Shown one piece after another: positions 12,457-24,181 of a stretch of 64,000 nt of DNA (the first letter of the stretch is position 1; each line of letters opens with the position of its first letter). The notes below the pieces were generated by a model. That model searched no databases, was not told the DNA's origin, and saw only the letters and a program-made list of their open reading frames with translations. Origin of the DNA: Elymus sibiricus (lineage: Eukaryota > Streptophyta > Magnoliopsida > Poales > Poaceae). The position numbers and the translations under genes were made by a program. The stretch spans positions 194,474,037 through 194,538,036 of the forward strand of contig CM077672.1 of the NCBI GenBank assembly GCA_039707655.1, in the 5' to 3' direction.

Positions 12457-14036
12457 TGGTATAATAAAAACTTTCATGTAGATCACTAAATATGAAAAGT
12501 ATGTTTTAATTATATTGATGTCGTAATATGAAAGGGTATTGGTTCATGATCATTGGTTAGTAAAAATATCAATATTAAAGCTTGTTATGCACTACTCATT
12601 TAAGTGTCCGACATGGCATGGTGGGGATGTTTGAGCATTTTTATGTCTGATTGAAATCCTTGAGTGTTGTCATAATCGGGGGTGCGCGATGGTTAACTCC
12701 TACCAGCCTCCTCCCTAGGGGCATGCGAGTAGTACTTTGCTTCGAGGGCTAATAAAACTTTCTCAATAAGTATATGAGTTCTTTATGACTAATGTGAGTT
12801 CATGGACAATTACGCACTCTCACCTTTCCGCAATTTGCTAGCCTCTTCGGTACCGTGCATTGCCCTTTCTCACCTCGAGAGTTGGTGCAAACTTCGTCGG
12901 TGCATCCAAACCCCGTGATATTATACGCTATATCACACATAAGCCTCCTTATATCCTCCTCAAAACAGCCACCATACCTACCTATTATGCCATTTCCATA
13001 GCCATTCCAAGATATATTGCTATGGAACTTCCACCGTTCCGTCTTATGACATGTGTGTTCATCATCATATTGCTTTGCATGATCTTATAGAGTTGACATG
13101 ATATTTTTGGCAAAGCCACCATTCATTGTTGTTATGCATGTTATGCTAGATCATTGCACATCCTGGTACACTGCCGGAGGCATTCATATAGAGCCATCTT
13201 GTATAGTTTTATCGAGTTGTAAGTAAATAAGAGTGTGATGATCATCATTACTAGAGCATTGTCCCATTGAGGAAAAGAATGATGGAGACTGATGAGTCCT
13301 TTTACCACACTTGTGCTGCAGAGTAGCACCATGTTCTTCATATAGAGAGTCTCCTGAGTTATCACTTTCATATACTAGTGGGAATTTTTCGTTATAGAAC
13401 TTGGCTTGTATATTCTGATGATGGGCTTCCTCAAATTCCCGAGGTCTTCATGAGCAAGCAAGTTGGATGCACACCCACTTAGTTTCATGTTGAGCTTTCA
13501 TACACTTATAGCTCTAGTGCAACCGTTGCATGGCAATCCCTACTCCTCGCATTGATATCGATTGATGGGCCTCTCCATTGCTTATTGATCTGCCGAGTTG
13601 ATGCGAGCCTTTCTTCCTTTTTGACTTCTCCTATATATCTCTACCACCGCATTCTATTCCACCCATAGTGCTAATGTCCATGTCTCACGCTCATGTATTG
13701 AGTGGAGTTGACAATGCTGAAGCGCGTCAAAAAGTATGATACAATTGCCTGGTTTGACACCGGGGTGCTCATGATTTATATTTATGCGGTGAAAGCGGAG
13801 TCATGCCATGATTACATAATTCAATGAGTAGGGATAACATTCTTTGAGCATCATATATTTGGAAAAAGTAATGATTATGTTCTTGTATTCATGAATATTA
13901 TTATGTTGATCTCAATTACTTCATCATTTCTCAATATTTATAGCATAAGAGAGATTACATGATAAACATGCTAGGTAGCATTCAACATCAAAAATTCTGT
14001 TTTTATCATTTACCTACTCGAGGACGAGCAGGAATT

Positions 14037-14050
14037 AAGCTTGGGGATGC
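14037..14050 (+). other. Polypurine tract of element A
   Basis: AAGCTTGGGGATGC immediately precedes the 3' LTR start TGATACG at 14051. Confidence 0.75.
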
Positions 14051-14329
14051 TGATACGTCTCCAACGTATCTATAATTTTTTATTATTTCATGCTATTGTA
14101 TTATTAATCTTGGATACTTTATATGCTTTATATGCGATTTTATATCATTTTTGGGAACTAACTTATTAACTCAGTGCCCAATGCTAGTTGCTGTTTTTTG
14201 CTTGTTTTGGCTTTTCAGAAAATCAGTACCAAACGAAGTCCAAACACGATGAAACTTTACGGTGATTTTTTCTGGACCAGAAGGGACCCTAGAACGTTCG
14301 GGAGGAGACGAGAAGACCTACGGGAAAGC

Positions 14330-14379
14330 CACGAGCTCACATGGCGCGCCCTCAGGGGGGCGCGCCGTGCGAGCTCGTG
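14330..14379 (+). promoter_or_regulatory. Palindrome upstream of the LTR TATA box
   Basis: Arms CACGAGCTC…GAGCTCGTG enclose two GGCGCGCC blocks (14343-14350 and 14359-14366) around a G-rich spacer. It lies about 40 bases upstream of TATAAAT. Equivalent palindromes at the same relative place occur in the LTRs at 27237-27292 and, on the minus strand, 16251-16301 and 6114-6167. A regulatory or structural role is inference from this repeated occurrence. Confidence 0.55.
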
Positions 14380-14415
14380 CGTCCCATGCAGCTCCGTTTG
14401 ACCTAATTCCAGCGC

Positions 14416-14422
14416 TATAAAT
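14416..14422 (+). promoter_or_regulatory. TATA box of the element-A LTR
   Basis: TATAAAT follows the conserved stretch ccgtttgacctaattcca, which is repeated before TATAAAT at 27326-27332 in the solo LTR. Transcription would start about 30 bases downstream. Confidence 0.6.
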
Positions 14423-15612
14423 TCCCGTAAATCCCCAAACCAACAGAGAGCCACCCGAAATAAATTTTCCGCCGCCGTAAGCTTCTGTTCTTCCGCGATC
14501 CCATCTGGAGGCCTTTTCCGGTACTCTGCCGGAGGGGGAATCGATCATGGAGGGCTTCTACGTCAACCTTGCTGCCCTTCCGATGATGTGTGAGTAGTTC
14601 ACCTTAGACCTACGGGTCCATAGCTAGTATCTAGATGGCTTCTTCACTCTCTTTGATCTGCAATACAATGTTCTCCATGATCTCTATGGAGTTCTATTCA
14701 ATGTAATCTTCTTTTGCGGTGCGTTTGTTGGGATCCGATGAATTGTGAGTTTATGGTTATATTATTCATTGAAAATAATTGAGTCTTTTCTGAACTTTAT
14801 TATGCACGATTATTATAGCTTTGTATTTCTCTCCGATCTATCCATTTGGTTTGGCCAACTGGATTGATTTATCTTCAGTGGGAGAGGTGTTTTGTAATGG
14901 GTTCAATCTTGCGGTGTCCTCACCTCGTGACAGAAGGGGTAGCGAGGCACATATTTGTATTGTTGCCATCAAGGGTAAAATGACGGGGTTCAATCATATT
15001 GCTTCGTTTTATTCTGTCTACATCGTGTCATCATACTTCATGCATTACTCTGTTTGTTATGAACTTAATATGTAGAGAGGCAAGCATAGAAGCGCTCTCG
15101 AAGTGGAGTAATAGTAGTAGATGCATAATCATTTCGGTCTACTTGTCACAGACGTGATGCCTATATACATGATCATTGCCATGAATAACATCATAACTAT
15201 GTGCTTTTCTATCAATTGCCCAACAGTAATTTGTTTACCCACCGTATGCTATGTTTCGAGAGAGAAGCCTCTAGTGAAAACTATGGCCCCCGGGTCTACT
15301 TTAATCATATTACAAAAACCTAAAAATACCTTGCTGTAATTATTTTACTTTTTATTTACTTTGCAATTTACCTATCTACCATTACCAGATTTGATCCTTG
15401 TAATTAACAATTGCAAGGGGGTTGACAACCCTCTTGCCCGCGTTGGGTGCAAGTATTTGCTCTTGTGTGTGCAGGTACTGTTGACAGGTGTTTGCGTGGT
15501 TCTCCTATTGGTTCGATAACCTTGGTTCTCTACTAAGGGAAATACTTATCAGCTACTATATTGCTTCACCCTTCCTCTTCGGGGAAAATCCCAACACAGC
15601 TCACAAGTAGCA

Positions 15613-16539
15613 CCCTCCCGTGGCGGGGTCTAAGGGATATTAAGGCCTCCTTTTAATAGAGAACCAGAACAAAGCATTAACACATAGTGAATACATGAAC
15701 TCCTCGAATTACAGTCATCCCCAGAGAGTATCCCAATTATTGTCACCTTGGGGTCTACGGTTCAGAACAATAACAAGTGCATATAACTAGTAGATAGGAT
15801 CAAGAACTCAAATATATTCATGAAAACATAAAGGGTTCAGATCTGAAATCATGGCACTCGGGCCCTAGTGACAAGCATTTAGCATAACAAATTCATAGCA
15901 ACATCAATCTCAGAACATAGTGGATACTAGGGATCAAGCCCTGACAAATTGACTCGATTACATAATAAATCTCATCGAACTCCATTGCCGTCCAGCAAGT
16001 CTACATAGGGATTACTCACTCCCGGTGGTGAGCATCATGGAATTATTGATGGAGAAGGGTTGATGATGACGACGGTGACGAATCCCCCCTCTGGAGCCCC
16101 AAACGGACTCTAGATCAGCCCTCCCGATGAAGAACAAGAGGTGGTGGAGGCTCCGTATCGTAAAACGCGATGATTCTTTCTCCTTGATTTTTTTCTTCGC
16201 GAGACGGTACTTATGGACTTGGAGGTAGGGAAAACGGAGGCTCGAGGGGTCCACAAGCTCAGGTGGCGCGCCCTAGGGGGGCGCGCCACATGAGCTTGTG
16301 GCTCTATGGCAGCCCCCCTCGAGTAGATCTTTTCGCCAATAAGTTTTATATATTCCAGAAAAAATCTCCATAAATTTTTAGCTCAATCCGAGAACTTTTA
16401 TTTTTGTACAAAAACAACACCATCGTAGTTCTGCTGAAAACAGCGTCAGACCGGGTTAGTTTCATTCAAATCATGCAAATTAGAGTCCAAAACAAGAGCA
16501 AAAGTGTTTGGAAAAGTCGATACGTTGGAGACGTATCAG
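15613..16539 (-). mobile_element. Truncated LTR of a third related subfamily, disrupted by element A
   Basis: Read on the minus strand it starts TGATACGTCTCCAACGTATC at 16539 and ends abruptly at the element-A border. After the first 20 bases it differs from both A and B LTRs, but it keeps the double GGCGCGCC palindrome (16251-16301). A relation to Sabrina-type LTRs is from memory. No gene is present. Confidence 0.7.
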
Positions 16540-16680
16540 GTGGCGTACGAAGAGAAGCAGCGTCGGGTACAACAGATGCGGCGAGAGGTCGCTGCTTTCT
16601 TTGCGTCCATTCCTTTCGACGACGACCAGGAGATGCCGCGTCCGCTGGCTCCTGGAGGACAGGAGCCCCTTCGAGGACAA
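16540..16680 (+). pseudogene. Short remnant of an unrecognised coding sequence
   Basis: Between two LTR fragments lies a GC-rich open stretch with codon-like composition. The frame reads about 45 residues, including YEEKQRRVQQMRREV and FFASIPFDDD, basic then acidic. It has no start or end of its own and I recognise no family. It may be a scrap of a host gene or of a DNA transposon broken by LTR insertions. Confidence 0.3.
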
Positions 16681-17510
16681 AAGAAATCTACTCAAACATC
16701 ACAGGATGGCAACACATCATTGGATAATAACATGGGAATAAAGCACCATCTTTAAGTAGAGATTACAATGGGAAGAGAGAGGTTACACCGCTGTAAGGAG
16801 AGGGAGAGAGTTGGTAATGACAGCGGCGAAGTTGTTGGTGTAGATCGCCGTCCCGATGATTCCCCCGGTGGTACTCCGGTGCCACCGGGAGAGAGGGGGG
16901 AGAGCCCCCCTCCTTCTTCTTCTTCCTTGGCCTCCCCCCTAGATGGGAGGAGGGTTTCCCCTCTTGTCCTTGGCCGCTATGGCTCCCGAAGGACAGGAGC
17001 CCCTCCGAGATTGGATCCCTCTCTCTGTTTCTCTTTTCTTTCTGCGTCCCTGTTTCTGGCCGAAAACCGTTTCTTATATTCCCGGAGATCCGTAACTCCG
17101 ATCGGGCTGAAATTTTAACACAATTTTTTCCCCGATATAAGCTTCCTTGCGGTCGAAGAAGAGCTCCAACCAACTTACGAGGGGCCCACAAGGCATCACC
17201 CCGCGCCCTGGGGGGTGGTGGCGCCATGTTGCCTTGTGGAGGTTGTGGGCCTCCATTTGCGTTGATTCTTGCGCCAAAAATTCACATATATTCCAAAAAA
17301 AAAATCTCTGTAAAATTTTATCGCGTTTGGCCTTCGTTTGATATGGATTTTCTGCGAAACAAAAAACATGCAAAAAACAGGAATTGTCACTGGGCACTAG
17401 ATTAATATGTTAGTCCAAGAAATTAGATAAATTGTTGTCAAAAGTATGTGGAAATTACAAGATAATGGCATGAAACAATAAAAAATTATAGATATGATGG
17501 AGACGTATCA
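16681..17510 (-). mobile_element. Truncated element-B-type LTR
   Basis: Aligns with the last 830 or so bases of the right LTR of element B (from about 11622). The first 690 bases or so are missing. It ends in the terminal GACGTATCA at 17502-17510. The GC-rich block is present but degraded (17190-17225). No coding function is present. Confidence 0.75.
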
Positions 17511-18161
17511 CGCCCGTCGGCGATCTTGCCTCCTTCAACCTAGGACGCGGAGGGCTCCGGGTCTGGCTCCGTCAACGATGCAGTCATCGTGCTATCAGAC
17601 GATGACAATTAGGCTGACCGGCGACTTCGGAGGCTCTCCTACCAGATTTGGTTGCGCCGTCCTTTTAGTTTTACTATAATTGGAAGTATATATTTTGTGA
17701 TTTGAACCGTGGTGTTCAAATCTGGCATGTGTTACCAATGCAAACTAGGTAAATTGTAATGTATAATTAATTTTCATCAAGTTTTAGTTTAACTGATATC
17801 AAGTTCTTGTTGTACTGACGCGCCATACCGTGGTCGTATCAGTGAGGTCAAAAAGCCTTGCAACAAATGTACACAAAACATGTTAATCTTTCGATAGCTA
17901 CAGTTAGTCAACAACGTTGTAAGATTCATGGCCATTGTATTCACGATGTGCGACCTCTGTGTCGCTGCCTACTCATCTTCTTTGAAGCACTACGAACCGT
18001 CAGATGGAGGATGGACGGCTCCTGATTTACCTGCCTTCTCCTCTGGCTTGTCACATAAGCTTCGGCCGCCTCGGGAAGGTACGTAGAACAGTTTCCGATA
18101 CTCCTCCTACAACTCCGTTCTTATCTATAAGCGCCGCCGCCAAGGATCACTGCCTGCTGCG
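17511..18161. other. Gene scrap and upstream region of the F-box pseudogene
   Basis: The first 100 bases include a plus-strand frame ending AVIVLSDDDN followed by a TAG at 17610-17612. It is acidic and could be the tail of the same lost gene as 16540-16680, since the two flank an LTR fragment. The rest is AT-rich without recognisable features until a GC-rich leader just before 18162. No clear promoter was identified. Confidence 0.35.
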
Positions 18162-19320
18162 ATGGAGGACGAGGCGACCAACAAGCGGGGGCGGGTCGAG
18201 CCAGAACCGCAAGAGCCTCCGACGAGCCTCGACTTCATCAGCAGCTTCCCCGACGAGATGTTGGTACCCATCATATCCCTCCTCCCCATCAAATCCGTCA
18301 TGCGGACCATCGTCCTCTCCCGGCGGTGGTGCCCCCTCTGGCACTCCACCCCCTGGACCTCATCGATGACGAGCTCTGCCATGGGGATCGCAAAAGCTTG
18401 GACGCATTGTCCCACATCCTCGCCATGCACCCTGGGCTAGTCAGATGCCTTGCCATCGGCAAGTTCCGTTCCAACTACAAGGTCGAACCCAAGTTTCACG
18501 AGTGGTTCCTATTCCCCACCCTAGATCAGCTCGAGGAGCTCAGTTTTCAAGCTGAACATCTGTGCTCGTTGCCACCGTCCGCGCTCTGCCTCGCGCCCAC
18601 ACTGCGCCGCGCTAGGTTCGTGCAGTGCTTTTCCCCCCAGATTAATGTCGTGCCCTCTCTTCATTTCCCTAAACTAAAGCACCTCAAGCTCATGGGTGTC
18701 AACATCTCGAAGGAGGATATGGAGTGCCTGCTCCGCGGCTGTACAGCAGTCGAGTACCTGTCGAGGCCGGATTTCCGGGTCATAATATCCCAAAAATTAA
18801 CCCCTCGTGTCATCACCAGCCCCAGGATTACTGTTACTGGTGGACACGTCCTTGTTACAGATTACCAAGCAATTACAAGAGTTTGATACAAGACCATAAA
18901 GGTCTAATGATACAATAATGATTTCTAACAGTGGATGATGGAAGCGACTCGTGATTCTCCAACGCCGATGGGGTTTCATCCCCATAGGAACGGCTGACCT
19001 AGATAATTCCTATCTCGCGCGGCTGCTACCTTAGGCTCCGCATGGACGTCGTGGTACTCCTCGTTGAAATCCTGACCTAGCCAATTAAATAGCCAGGGAC
19101 AAGCCAGTGAGTACGTTGGAATGTACTCGCAAACATTATGAACAAAAGATATACCGAATGCATGTGCTCATGATGGATTAGACTATATGCATATGCTGAC
19201 CGAAATTAAAGCATGGCATGATAAACATTAGCATGTGCAGAAGAATAAGTATATAAAATTTTAGTGACAAACAAAGAAAGTTAATGGAGAATCGGGCGAG
19301 ACAGGACCGCCCGAGAATCC

Positions 19321-19516
19321 AAAAGAAATGCCAAACGGGTGTCTAAAAGCGATGCCTCGAGAGGTCTTGAAAAGAAATGCCAACCGGGTGTCTAAAAGCG
19401 ACGCCTCGAGAGGTCTTGAAAAGAAATGCCAACCGGGTGTCTAAAAGCGACGCCTCGAGAGGTCTTGAAAAGAAATGCCAAACGGGTGTCTAAAAGCGAC
19501 GCCTCGAGAGGTCTTG
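19321..19516 (+). repeat. Four 49-bp tandem repeats
   Basis: Units start at 19321, 19370, 19419 and 19468, each aaaagaaatgccaa[a/c]cggg… with one or two changes. They are followed by two copies of a different unit of about 50 bp (gagt-a/g-tccgggtagtctag type) to about 19620. The near identity of the units suggests recent expansion or gene conversion. Confidence 0.9.
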
Positions 19517-21678
19517 AAAATAAATGAGTATCCGGGTAGTCTAGCCATCCCATGAGATACTCAGAAATGAAAATAAAACTGAGTGCCCGGGTAGTCTAGC
19601 CAGCCCATGAGACACTCAGAAAAGAAATATAAGAGAAACGGGTTAGTCCACAATAATATTTATGATGACAATAATATTCATGCTGACATCAGTGGTGACA
19701 ATAATTATCCTGCAAAATTGAATCATGATCAATTTAATTATTTCCTCCGGAGACCGACTCTAAGACCGACACTTGACCAACCCAGAATGTAGTCCTTAAC
19801 CGCGGACATGGCTATTCGAATAGATATAACTCTGCAGAGGGTGTACTCTTTACCCACAAGTAAAGGATTTCTTTAGCCAACACCGAGACGCTGACTAATT
19901 CCCATTACGGTCTTTGGGTTGAAAACACACCTAACCCGCACGCACCAGCCTTAATTTTTCCCGGGCCAGGAATCACCCAAAGCAGCGGTAAAGTAAAACT
20001 CTATGTGGGAAGGCCTCATACAACGGCCTCCAATAGCATGAACGTTCAGCTTCGGTCCCAGACCGGCCATTCATGACCCCAGACCAAGTGACATGCCTAC
20101 CAGTGATCAGATGGTATCTTTCACTATGGCCTCTCTGTACGGTGTGTGCAGGAAAGGGGTTAACAACTTACTGAACCGTACCCTACCTGCGGCAGGGACA
20201 TGTGGTAGCACGGTTCAAGTTTGGAGTTACCGGAACAAGACTCGATCTACGGTCGACTCAGGAGGCTTATGTATTTCCTGCAGTGGTTAGCACAATAAAG
20301 TGTTCTTTCAACAGTAACACCAAAACAGGGCCACAGCCCTTGCATGTCCCAACATGCATAACCAACAAGGCATGATCACGCTCCGACGTGATCACCCTTC
20401 TGCCGGTAACGGTATTTCTCTTATACCTGTTCCTGCAAGTTAGTCATGACAAGCACACGTTGCACGGTACGAGGAAACATGCCAACACTACATACATGCA
20501 AATTTTATTTGAATTCAACATATGCATGATTCAATTATTCTTGCAAACATTTAACCATGCAATCACCATATCAAGTGTTCAAGATGCTTGCCTTGATCAT
20601 GCAGAAAAATTGGGTGCACTCCAAGACTTTGAAAATTTTCATCTTCCCTCCATTTTCCTATTTTCAAAAATATTGAAATTACCACATAATTTGATAACAG
20701 TACCAAAACGTTATTTGGAAAATTTTGAAATAAATACTAAAATAAACTAGAGGAAGAATAATGAATTTCAGAAAAAGAATCAAATGATTTGGAGATCAGA
20801 TGATTTTCCTTGGGGATTTCTAAGCTGGAATAATTAAAGAATTGGACTATTTAATTGATCCAGTAGAGACAAAGCTTAGGAAAAATGTTCACCCTAGATG
20901 GATTAATAGAGCATGATTTTAGGAGTATGTAGAAATTGGAATCATCCAATTTGGATTTGAAATGGTTATAGCAGAATTATTTGAAAACTGCTGCAAAAGG
21001 AAAATAGAAAAAGACAGAAGCACGCTCTGGGCGGAACTTAGCCGTCCGGCGCTACCGGGCCGAGCCCAGTCGCTCGACCGCGCGAGAGGGCTGCGACGCC
21101 GAAGGCGTACTCGCTGGAGCACGTTTCCCTCGCGCGAAGGCGGCTTCGACGAAATCCGTCTTCACTTACAGACGGCGCTGGGTCACTAACAGTGGGCCCG
21201 CCTGGCCCACTGGTCAGGTTTGACCAGTGCCCGCGCGCGTCTTCTCCCCTGTCCGAACGGAGGCGGTGCTTCGGCGAGGCTCGCCGGTGAACGGCGGCGC
21301 CGTTCGGAAAACCGAGACCACCCACAAGCTCAGGAGGCCGAGGCAGTCCCGTGGGTACCCTCCATGGTCATCGGGGTGGGTGGAGTCGCAGGCGACGAGG
21401 TCACCCGAAGAACTCCGGCGAAACCAAATTGGGCGTTTCGCCCATGGGCGGTCTCTGTTGAAATTGACGAGCGGGATGGGTCAGTGGATGCTCAAGGGAG
21501 CTGGTGGTGAAGAAAATTTGGGCGGGGAGGTACTGGCTGTGTCGGAATTGACCGGAAGGCCATGGCGGCCGTGGCTACTGGAGGCGAGGAAGATGACCGT
21601 TTCCGGTCGCTTTGCTGCTCGGGGGAGCTTCCAGAGGAGTGAGGGGAGGTGCTGATCACGAGAGGGAGCTCGGGAAGG

Positions 21679-21686
21679 TTTAAATA
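21679..21686 (+). promoter_or_regulatory. Possible TATA box of the solo LTR
   Basis: TTTAAATA follows a GC-rich stretch and precedes ggaggagg. It is the best TATA-like match in the GC-rich part of this LTR, and is a guess from composition. Confidence 0.3.
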
Positions 21687-24181
21687 GGGAGGAGGAGGCG
21701 AAGTCGCGGCTCCAGAGGATAAGCGCGGCGGCGATGGCCATTAATGTGCCGACAAGGTGGTTGTGGGTGGTGGCCGTGGTCGATGGGGGATGGATGAGCT
21801 CGGGTGGTTGGGGGTTGAGCGAGGGGCGCCCTGGCAGCTCGAGAACGTGCCAGGTGGCTCGGGCAGTGCCGTGCCCGAGGAAACTACGGCGACGACCGGT
21901 GCAGGTCGGTGGTGGGCGGCACTGGGGGACGAGGGAGGTGTCGGCGAGGGTGGTGGCTTGCCCGTGAGGTTATCTGGACGGCTTGCGCGTGAGTAGGGGC
22001 AGCAGAGGGGCGGCAGGACTCGGCGCCAGTGGGTGCAGTAAGGGCGCTCTGGCCACGCACTTGACACGTCGACCAGCTGCTCGATGAAATGCCAGAGGTA
22101 GCTACAGTGATCCAATCAAGCTGATTTTTGGCAGGTGGATGCTCCTAGAGATTCCAGAGATGCTGGACATGATGGTTTGGCCAGAGGAGCTACTGTCACA
22201 TGCCAGTTTAAAATTTTGCCAAATTCAGTCATGCTTAGGAGCTGTTTGATGAAATGCTAGGGCTATTTAGGAGATTTTGTTGGAAGTGAGACTTAGCAGG
22301 TTGGTGCCTCTTTGGATGAGAAATAAGGTGGTAGGGTTGGATAGACCAGAAGAGAAACTTGATAGTGCTAGTTTGGTTGGATTTCAGATCTGGATCAAAT
22401 ATTGAGAGAATTATTTGGTGAACTAAAATGATGCAAATAGGAGTGGGCTCCTGGATTTAAGGGTTTCCTAGGAAGGACTACAGGTGGGAATAATTTCAGA
22501 ATTGTTTGAGAAAAGAAAATTGAGGTTGCAGTTAAAACTCAAGAATGGAACAGAATTGAAAAGAGGAAGTTGTGCTCAAAAATTTCAAAAGACTAGGATG
22601 GGTTTTTGCATAAAAGTGATCTATAGGCATCACATGACTCCTCATAATTTTTGTGGAATTTTTAAAGAATTATTTAAAATAGTTGTAGTGTAACAGAAGC
22701 ATTGCAAAAATTGAAAATGCTATAAAAATGATTATCGTGGGCAAAATTTTATTATGAAAATAATTCTTACTGTTATTAAAATATAAATGAAATGATTTGA
22801 GAAAACTACCAAAACCACAATATTTTTTTCAAAAATTTCTATATGGAGGGAATAATTTTGGAAAACAGAACAGAAAAGATTCTGAAATTAATAAAAGACC
22901 TAGTATAATTCAAAAAGTTTATTGCTGGCCAAATTTTTCTTAGTAAAAATATGGTTAATTTTTTTTGGGTGTTACAGTACCTTCGTCTTCAGGTGATGGA
23001 TGGGTTCAGTAGCCTCCTCATCGCCTCAACGAATGTCCGTACGATTTATGTGCATTGCTGGTGCCGCAACAGGTGGTCAGTTGAGGTGTTTCACGATATG
23101 GTCATTGAAAATGCGCCGTTCCTTGAGAGATTGTTTGTACTTGATAAAGAAGGTCCAACAAGAATCAGGGTCATTGACGCACCGAAATTGACAGTGTTGG
23201 GCTATTCGTGTGCTGAATTCTCCGAACTTGTTATTGGATCCATATCCGTTCAGGTACAACAGTCTTCTTCTTCTCCTTCTTCTTATCGTACATCATATTT
23301 TATCTAATTTTGTTGATCTATGTTCAGCTGTCATCCAGAAAATGATTCCCACAAGCTTGACCCCGTCTCTGCGCACAATGAAGATCTTGGCACTATAATC
23401 TATCGGCCCCAATCTGGATCAAGTTGTTAGATTCCTTAGATTCTTTCCGTGCACGGAGAAGCTATACATCGAGGTGATGCTCCTTTCCTGTTAATTGTTA
23501 ATGACAACGGAGTTCAATTTTTGGTACTTTTACCCATGATTACAATGACAAATGTACTATGATTTCTAAAGGAATTTTGGAGGATTTCAATACATATATT
23601 TTTTGAGATGTTAATCATGAATGATTGAAGATGGCATGTCACTCTATTCATGTATTTTAGAAATCCTGCAAATCAAAGAGGCCCGTAGTGTTCAAAACTG
23701 CATCTAGGCACTAATATGTTGTCTTCGTTTGTAGATGCAATCAGGCCCGAAAGTGGAAAATGTGGCGCAATATAATAGTCCCATCGAATGCCTTGATCTC
23801 CATCTCACAGAAGTTACTTTGAACGAGTACCGAGGCACCAAACCAGAGATTCAATTCGCCAGGTTCTTTGTTCAGAAAGCAAGTGTGCTCAAGGTAATGA
23901 GGTTTGCCCTATATTTAGTGTGCAGAAATGAATGGTTTGCTGATCAGCGCAGGCGTCTACAGCTGAATGAAAAAGGCTCTTCAGAAGATGAATTTCATTT
24001 TGGAACTTCATATGACAGATTATTCAGAAGTCATTGTATCAAGCCAATATATGACTTCTCAATGGCTGATCCCTTTGCAGAAATATTGCATGACAAAGAT
24101 TCTGAAAAGATGAATTTAATTTCTTATATCACTTTGAACCTTGTAATCTTTGAATTTGGGCCTTGTAATACTGGAATTTGA

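Larger units (their letters stand above)
1647..15612 (+). mobile_element. Element A: non-autonomous Gypsy-type LTR retrotransposon, interrupted by element B
   Basis: The 5' LTR is seen from 1647 to 2684, and a complete 3' LTR spans 14051-15612; the shared parts align almost end to end. A primer-binding site follows the 5' LTR, and the purine-rich aagcttggggatgc directly precedes the 3' LTR. Between them there is only a broken gag-like frame and no reverse transcriptase or integrase, so the element would have needed proteins supplied in trans. Element B is inserted at 4912-12456. The base order and LTR start (TGATACGTCTCC) recall the Sabrina/WHAM/Fatima group of wheat; that name is from memory. 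Its left end is outside the window, so its target duplication cannot be checked; CCCTC follows on the right. Confidence 0.85.
14051..15612 (+). repeat. 3' LTR of element A
   Basis: 1562 bp from TGATACGTCTCC to caagtagCA. The first 19 bases contain an inverted repeat, GATACGT-CTCCA-ACGTATC. A long GC-rich palindrome lies at 14330-14379 and a TATA box at 14416-14422. A solo copy of the same LTR sits at 26959-28519. Confidence 0.9.
18759..22976 (+). mobile_element. 4.2-kb apparent solo LTR inside the F-box exon
   Basis: Starts TGTCGAGGCC and ends GTGTTACA, with identical GTACC at 18754-18758 and 22977-22981. No internal repeat of its ends, primer site or gag/pol frame is seen, so it behaves as a solo LTR. 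Length and ends fit the long LTRs of Del/Tekay-type Gypsy elements (family from memory). It contains a 49-bp tandem repeat at 19321-19516 and a GC-rich middle (about 21040-22000). All open frames inside appear to be chance. Confidence 0.85.
18162..24181 (+). pseudogene. F-box/LRR/FBD gene, broken by an LTR insertion, a frameshift and a stop
   Basis: The ATG at 18162 opens a protein with an F-box at about residues 22-60 ([18 protein letters not shown]), followed by leucine-rich and FBD-type segments. In plants such proteins act as substrate adaptors of SCF ubiquitin ligases. Exon 1 shifts frame by one base in a C-run near 18345 (after [11 protein letters not shown]). It is then interrupted at 18759-22976 by an LTR with GTACC duplications and resumes to a donor at 23253. 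Exon 2 (23339-23473) holds an in-frame TAA at 23396-23398. Exon 3 (23735-24181) encodes the FBD-like C-terminus and ends at TGA 24179-24181. Three independent lesions make a functional product very unlikely. Exon borders rest on GT/AG sites and reading-frame continuity. Confidence 0.85.

Noticed and set aside
21038..22115. Several 80-140-codon frames in a GC-rich block
   Set aside because: They sit inside the solo LTR, overlap on both strands and show no domain.
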